Shown here in pieces: positions 61,844-64,000 of a DNA stretch of 64,000 bases; positions within the stretch are counted from its first letter, which is position 1, and every line of letters starts with the position of its first letter. Location: contig NZ_LXWK01000011.1 in assembly GCF_001669775.1 (NCBI RefSeq), positions 1,426,001 to 1,490,000 on the forward strand, read 5' to 3'. Under the pieces are notes generated by a model. It did no database searches. It was given only the letters and a program-made list of their open reading frames with translations, and was not told where the DNA came from. A program made the translations under genes and the position numbers. The DNA comes from Rheinheimera sp. SA_1. GTDB lineage: Bacteria > Pseudomonadota > Gammaproteobacteria > Enterobacterales > Alteromonadaceae.

Positions 61844-64000
61844 TTAGCCGGAATGCTTCATTGGAATGTGTAGCCGGAACATGGTAAATCTGATTTTTTG
61901 CTCCCAGCCAGTCGCCGCTTGATGCTGTGCACAGGTTAATGCCTGCCGCAGAAGCTCATCCACAGCCGCCTGATCAGGTTCATGCATGCTCATGATGACT
62001 TCAACTTTTGTTCTGAACAAATCGGCCAGGTTATAAATACCGCCGGTTTTTTCCGCCAAATTGATGGCTTCATCGATGGTACACAGTGCCTGCTGCTGAA
62101 GGTCATTACTGCAAAGCGCTTCGGCCAGAGCTTGCAAAGCATCCACTCTGACAACACTCATCTTCGGTGGCACTAACATATCAACGGTGTGCTGCAGATG
62201 AAATTGCGCGGCAGTCATCTCCCCTTTGCTGTGCGACAGCAACCCTTGCAAAAAATGAATGACCAGATGACGAACGGCCATTTTATAGTCACTTGCCGCA
62301 TTATCCATCTCCTGGATCAGATGTTCACTCAATGCATACAACTTATTACTTAGCAAAATTGGAAAACACAAAGTTGCACATAAATAAAAAGAATCCGGGT
62401 GGTATCTGCTATCGTCGATAGCGGCAAGCGCTTGCTGCACCGCGATATCTGCTTGCCCCATCATCCAACTAGCTCGGGCTGTCGCAAGATTTGCCACAAT
62501 CCGTTCCTTTGCTTCGAAATACCGCAATGGCTGCCGATTCACCAATGCTTGTGCTGTTGCAAAATGCTCAGCCGCAACCGCCTGTTGACCAAGGAAATGT
62601 TCGGATGAGCCAAGCATCCAGTGCATGATGACGGTTTCATGCTGATCGCCACACTTTAGCGCTTCATTGGCATATTGTTTCGCTACCAGCAATGAATCTT
62701 CAAACCTGCCATTGGCCATCATTGCCAGATGGAGCCCAGCCATAAAATGAAATATTGACGGCATGTCCTGCAACAAACGAGCAAGTTGCAGGCCCCGCTC
62801 CACGACATTCGTCATCTCGCCGTCGTAATCACCCGCTGAGTAATAGGTAATTGCTAACGATGCCAGCAAACTGAGTTCAGTATCGGTGGCCTGGTGTGAC
62901 GCTGGCAGCAGACTTAATGCCCTTTCACAGCAGCTTTTACTCTCCCGCAGTAAACTCAGCTCCAAAAATAATGGAGCGGCCATACAGCTGATTTCGGATG
63001 CGAGACCTAAATCCAGCCCCGTTGTATATGACCATTTTAGTGCGGCTCTGATGTTGCCAATTTCCGGGATCTGCTTTGCCCTAATGTCGTGTTGATTGCT
63101 TATCGACTGTTCGCCAACAAACTGCCGCAGTTGTCCGGCATAATAAAGCGCGTGCCGATAGGCAATTTGATCTTTGTCGGGATGGCGTGATAGCCGGACC
63201 AATGCAAATGCTTTGGTCGTTTCAAACAGTCGGATCTGCGTTTGATCATGAGAAAAACTAACAGTAACTAGAAATTTATCAGCAAGGTTAGCAATAGCCT
63301 CGTTCACGGCGAAAGTGTCATTCTGGACATCTGACACAACGGCAACGGCGGCGTCTATCGAGAATTCTCCATTAAAAATGGCCAGTCGGTACAAGACCTG
63401 CTGGTCTCGCTCCGCCAACAAGTTATGGCTCCAGCCAATCATCGCCTCTACCGTTTGCTGTCGTGGGCATACGTCACGACGCCCTTGCCAGTGCAAAGCG
63501 AACTGATTTGACAGTAATTCTGCTAAACCTTTGATGCCATAAGTCGCAACCCGGCTAGCTACCAAACCAATTGCGTGTGGGTTGCCATCGAGTCGCTGAC
63601 AAAGTTCAGCAACATCAGGTGCATCCACGTCATTCAGATGGTATTGAGCGCCGCCTTCATTTGCCCTAAGCATAAAGAGCTGAATTGCCGGCCAAAGCAA
63701 GGCTTGTTGTGCCGTCAGTACGGCAGTTTGGGGTGGTGTTAATAAAGGGCGCACCAGATAAACAAACTCATGCTGGGCTCTAAAAGCCTCACGGCTGGTC
63801 ACGAGTATCCTAATCGCTGTGGTTTTTTCCATAATCTGCGCACAGATGCAGGTGATTTCAGCAAGCAAATGTTCGCAATTATCCAGCAGGACCAGTGCTT
63901 TTTTGGTTGCCAGAAATTCCAGCAGTCCCGGCAACAGATCTGCACCAGAAGTTTTGAAGCCAAACGCTAACGCCAAAGCAACTTCGGCAGTCTCGGCGCA
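61844..64000 (-). CDS. ATPase-TPR transcriptional regulator (COG3903/AfsR-like), 5' partial
   Basis: At least 719 residues are visible and the frame stays open past the window edge, so the start is missing. It shows an NB-ARC/STAND ATPase part (KKALVLLDNCEHLL as Walker B, ILVTSREAF as sensor, and the LCQRLDGNPHAIGLVASR motif) and then a long helical TPR-like region (about 330-705). Family members carry an N-terminal winged helix of OmpR type, expected just outside. It could control the ABM-VOC-SRPBCC genes next to it. Confidence 0.88.
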   Translation of the reverse strand, partial: CAETAEVALALAFGFKTSGADLLPGLLEFLATKKALVLLDNCEHLLAEITCICAQIMEKTTAIRILVTSREAFRAQHEFVYLVRPLLTPPQTAVLTAQQALLWPAIQLFMLRANEGGAQYHLNDVDAPDVAELCQRLDGNPHAIGLVASRVATYGIKGLAELLSNQFALHWQGRRDVCPRQQTVEAMIGWSHNLLAERDQQVLYRLAIFNGEFSIDAAVAVVSDVQNDTFAVNEAIANLADKFLVTVSFSHDQTQIRLFETTKAFALVRLSRHPDKDQIAYRHALYYAGQLRQFVGEQSISNQHDIRAKQIPEIGNIRAALKWSYTTGLDLGLASEISCMAAPLFLELSLLRESKSCCERALSLLPASHQATDTELSLLASLAITYYSAGDYDGEMTNVVERGLQLARLLQDMPSIFHFMAGLHLAMMANGRFEDSLLVAKQYANEALKCGDQHETVIMHWMLGSSEHFLGQQAVAAEHFATAQALVNRQPLRYFEAKERIVANLATARASWMMGQADIAVQQALAAIDDSRYHPDSFYLCATLCFPILLSNKLYALSEHLIQEMDNAASDYKMAVRHLVIHFLQGLLSHSKGEMTAAQFHLQHTVDMLVPPKMSVVRVDALQALAEALCSNDLQQQALCTIDEAINLAEKTGGIYNLADLFRTKVEVIMSMHEPDQAAVDELLRQALTCAQHQAATGWEQKIRFTMFRLHIPMKHSG

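Overview
The window looks like about 64 kb of chromosome from a marine or freshwater gammaproteobacterium of the Alteromonadales/Chromatiales type. Rheinheimera or a close relative is my best guess, made from protein style only. It carries a TonB-ExbB-ExbD set, a second EF-G, ArfB, many TonB-type nutrient genes, c-di-GMP proteins and moderate GC. I saw no rRNA, tRNA, CRISPR array or phage.

Layout. 1-3.3 kb: a hybrid sensor kinase cut by the window edge and a Crp-like regulator. 3.36-5.13 kb: a complete IS1182-family element. 5.2-7.86 kb: two back-to-back genes on the minus strand with the architecture of integron gene cassettes. An attC with an unpaired base lies between them, and each cassette's R'' box is complementary to that same cassette's own first bases. 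One cassette encodes an HNH-nuclease protein with an unknown C-terminal half, a good anti-phage candidate. The other encodes an unknown membrane protein. No integrase is visible; a decayed IS3 fragment sits where one might have been. 8.6-17.4 kb: a secreted ADP-ribosylglycohydrolase, an MFS pump with divergent LysR, YbaK, a secreted alpha/beta hydrolase, and a PaiB/GNAT pair facing a MocR regulator. 17.4-30.3 kb: an MTHFR-like protein, tonB-exbB-exbD behind a Fur box, ArfB, an orphan cysA, and assorted enzymes and regulators.

30.3-38.8 kb: a minus-strand operon for D-amino-acid and amino-sugar catabolism (DSD1-like PLP enzyme, RpiR regulator, N-acyl-D-amino-acid deacylase, RidA, sodium/solute symporter, GH20 hexosaminidase). 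39.2-43.1 kb: a secreted methyltransferase, DUF4142 and stress-type proteins, and a second Crp paralogue. 43.7-50.0 kb: a phytate/organophosphate operon (TonB-dependent receptor, purple-acid-phosphatase-like metallophosphoesterase, two-domain beta-propeller phytase lipoprotein) behind a Pho-box-like triple repeat. 50.3-54.0 kb: a degenerate GGDEF protein, an AraC regulator and an EAL-CBS-GGDEF protein. 54.3-64 kb: EF-G, an old-yellow-enzyme/aldo-keto-reductase pair with divergent LysR, small SRPBCC/VOC/ABM proteins and a large ATPase-TPR regulator cut by the window end.

The window is rich in small mobile repeats. There are five full ERIC/IRU elements, two forming a perfect 124-bp tandem duplication and three sitting in the 5' leader directly before a start codon. 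There are also REP-like palindromes, one pair arranged as a REPIN, and two copies of a 71-72 bp nested palindrome.
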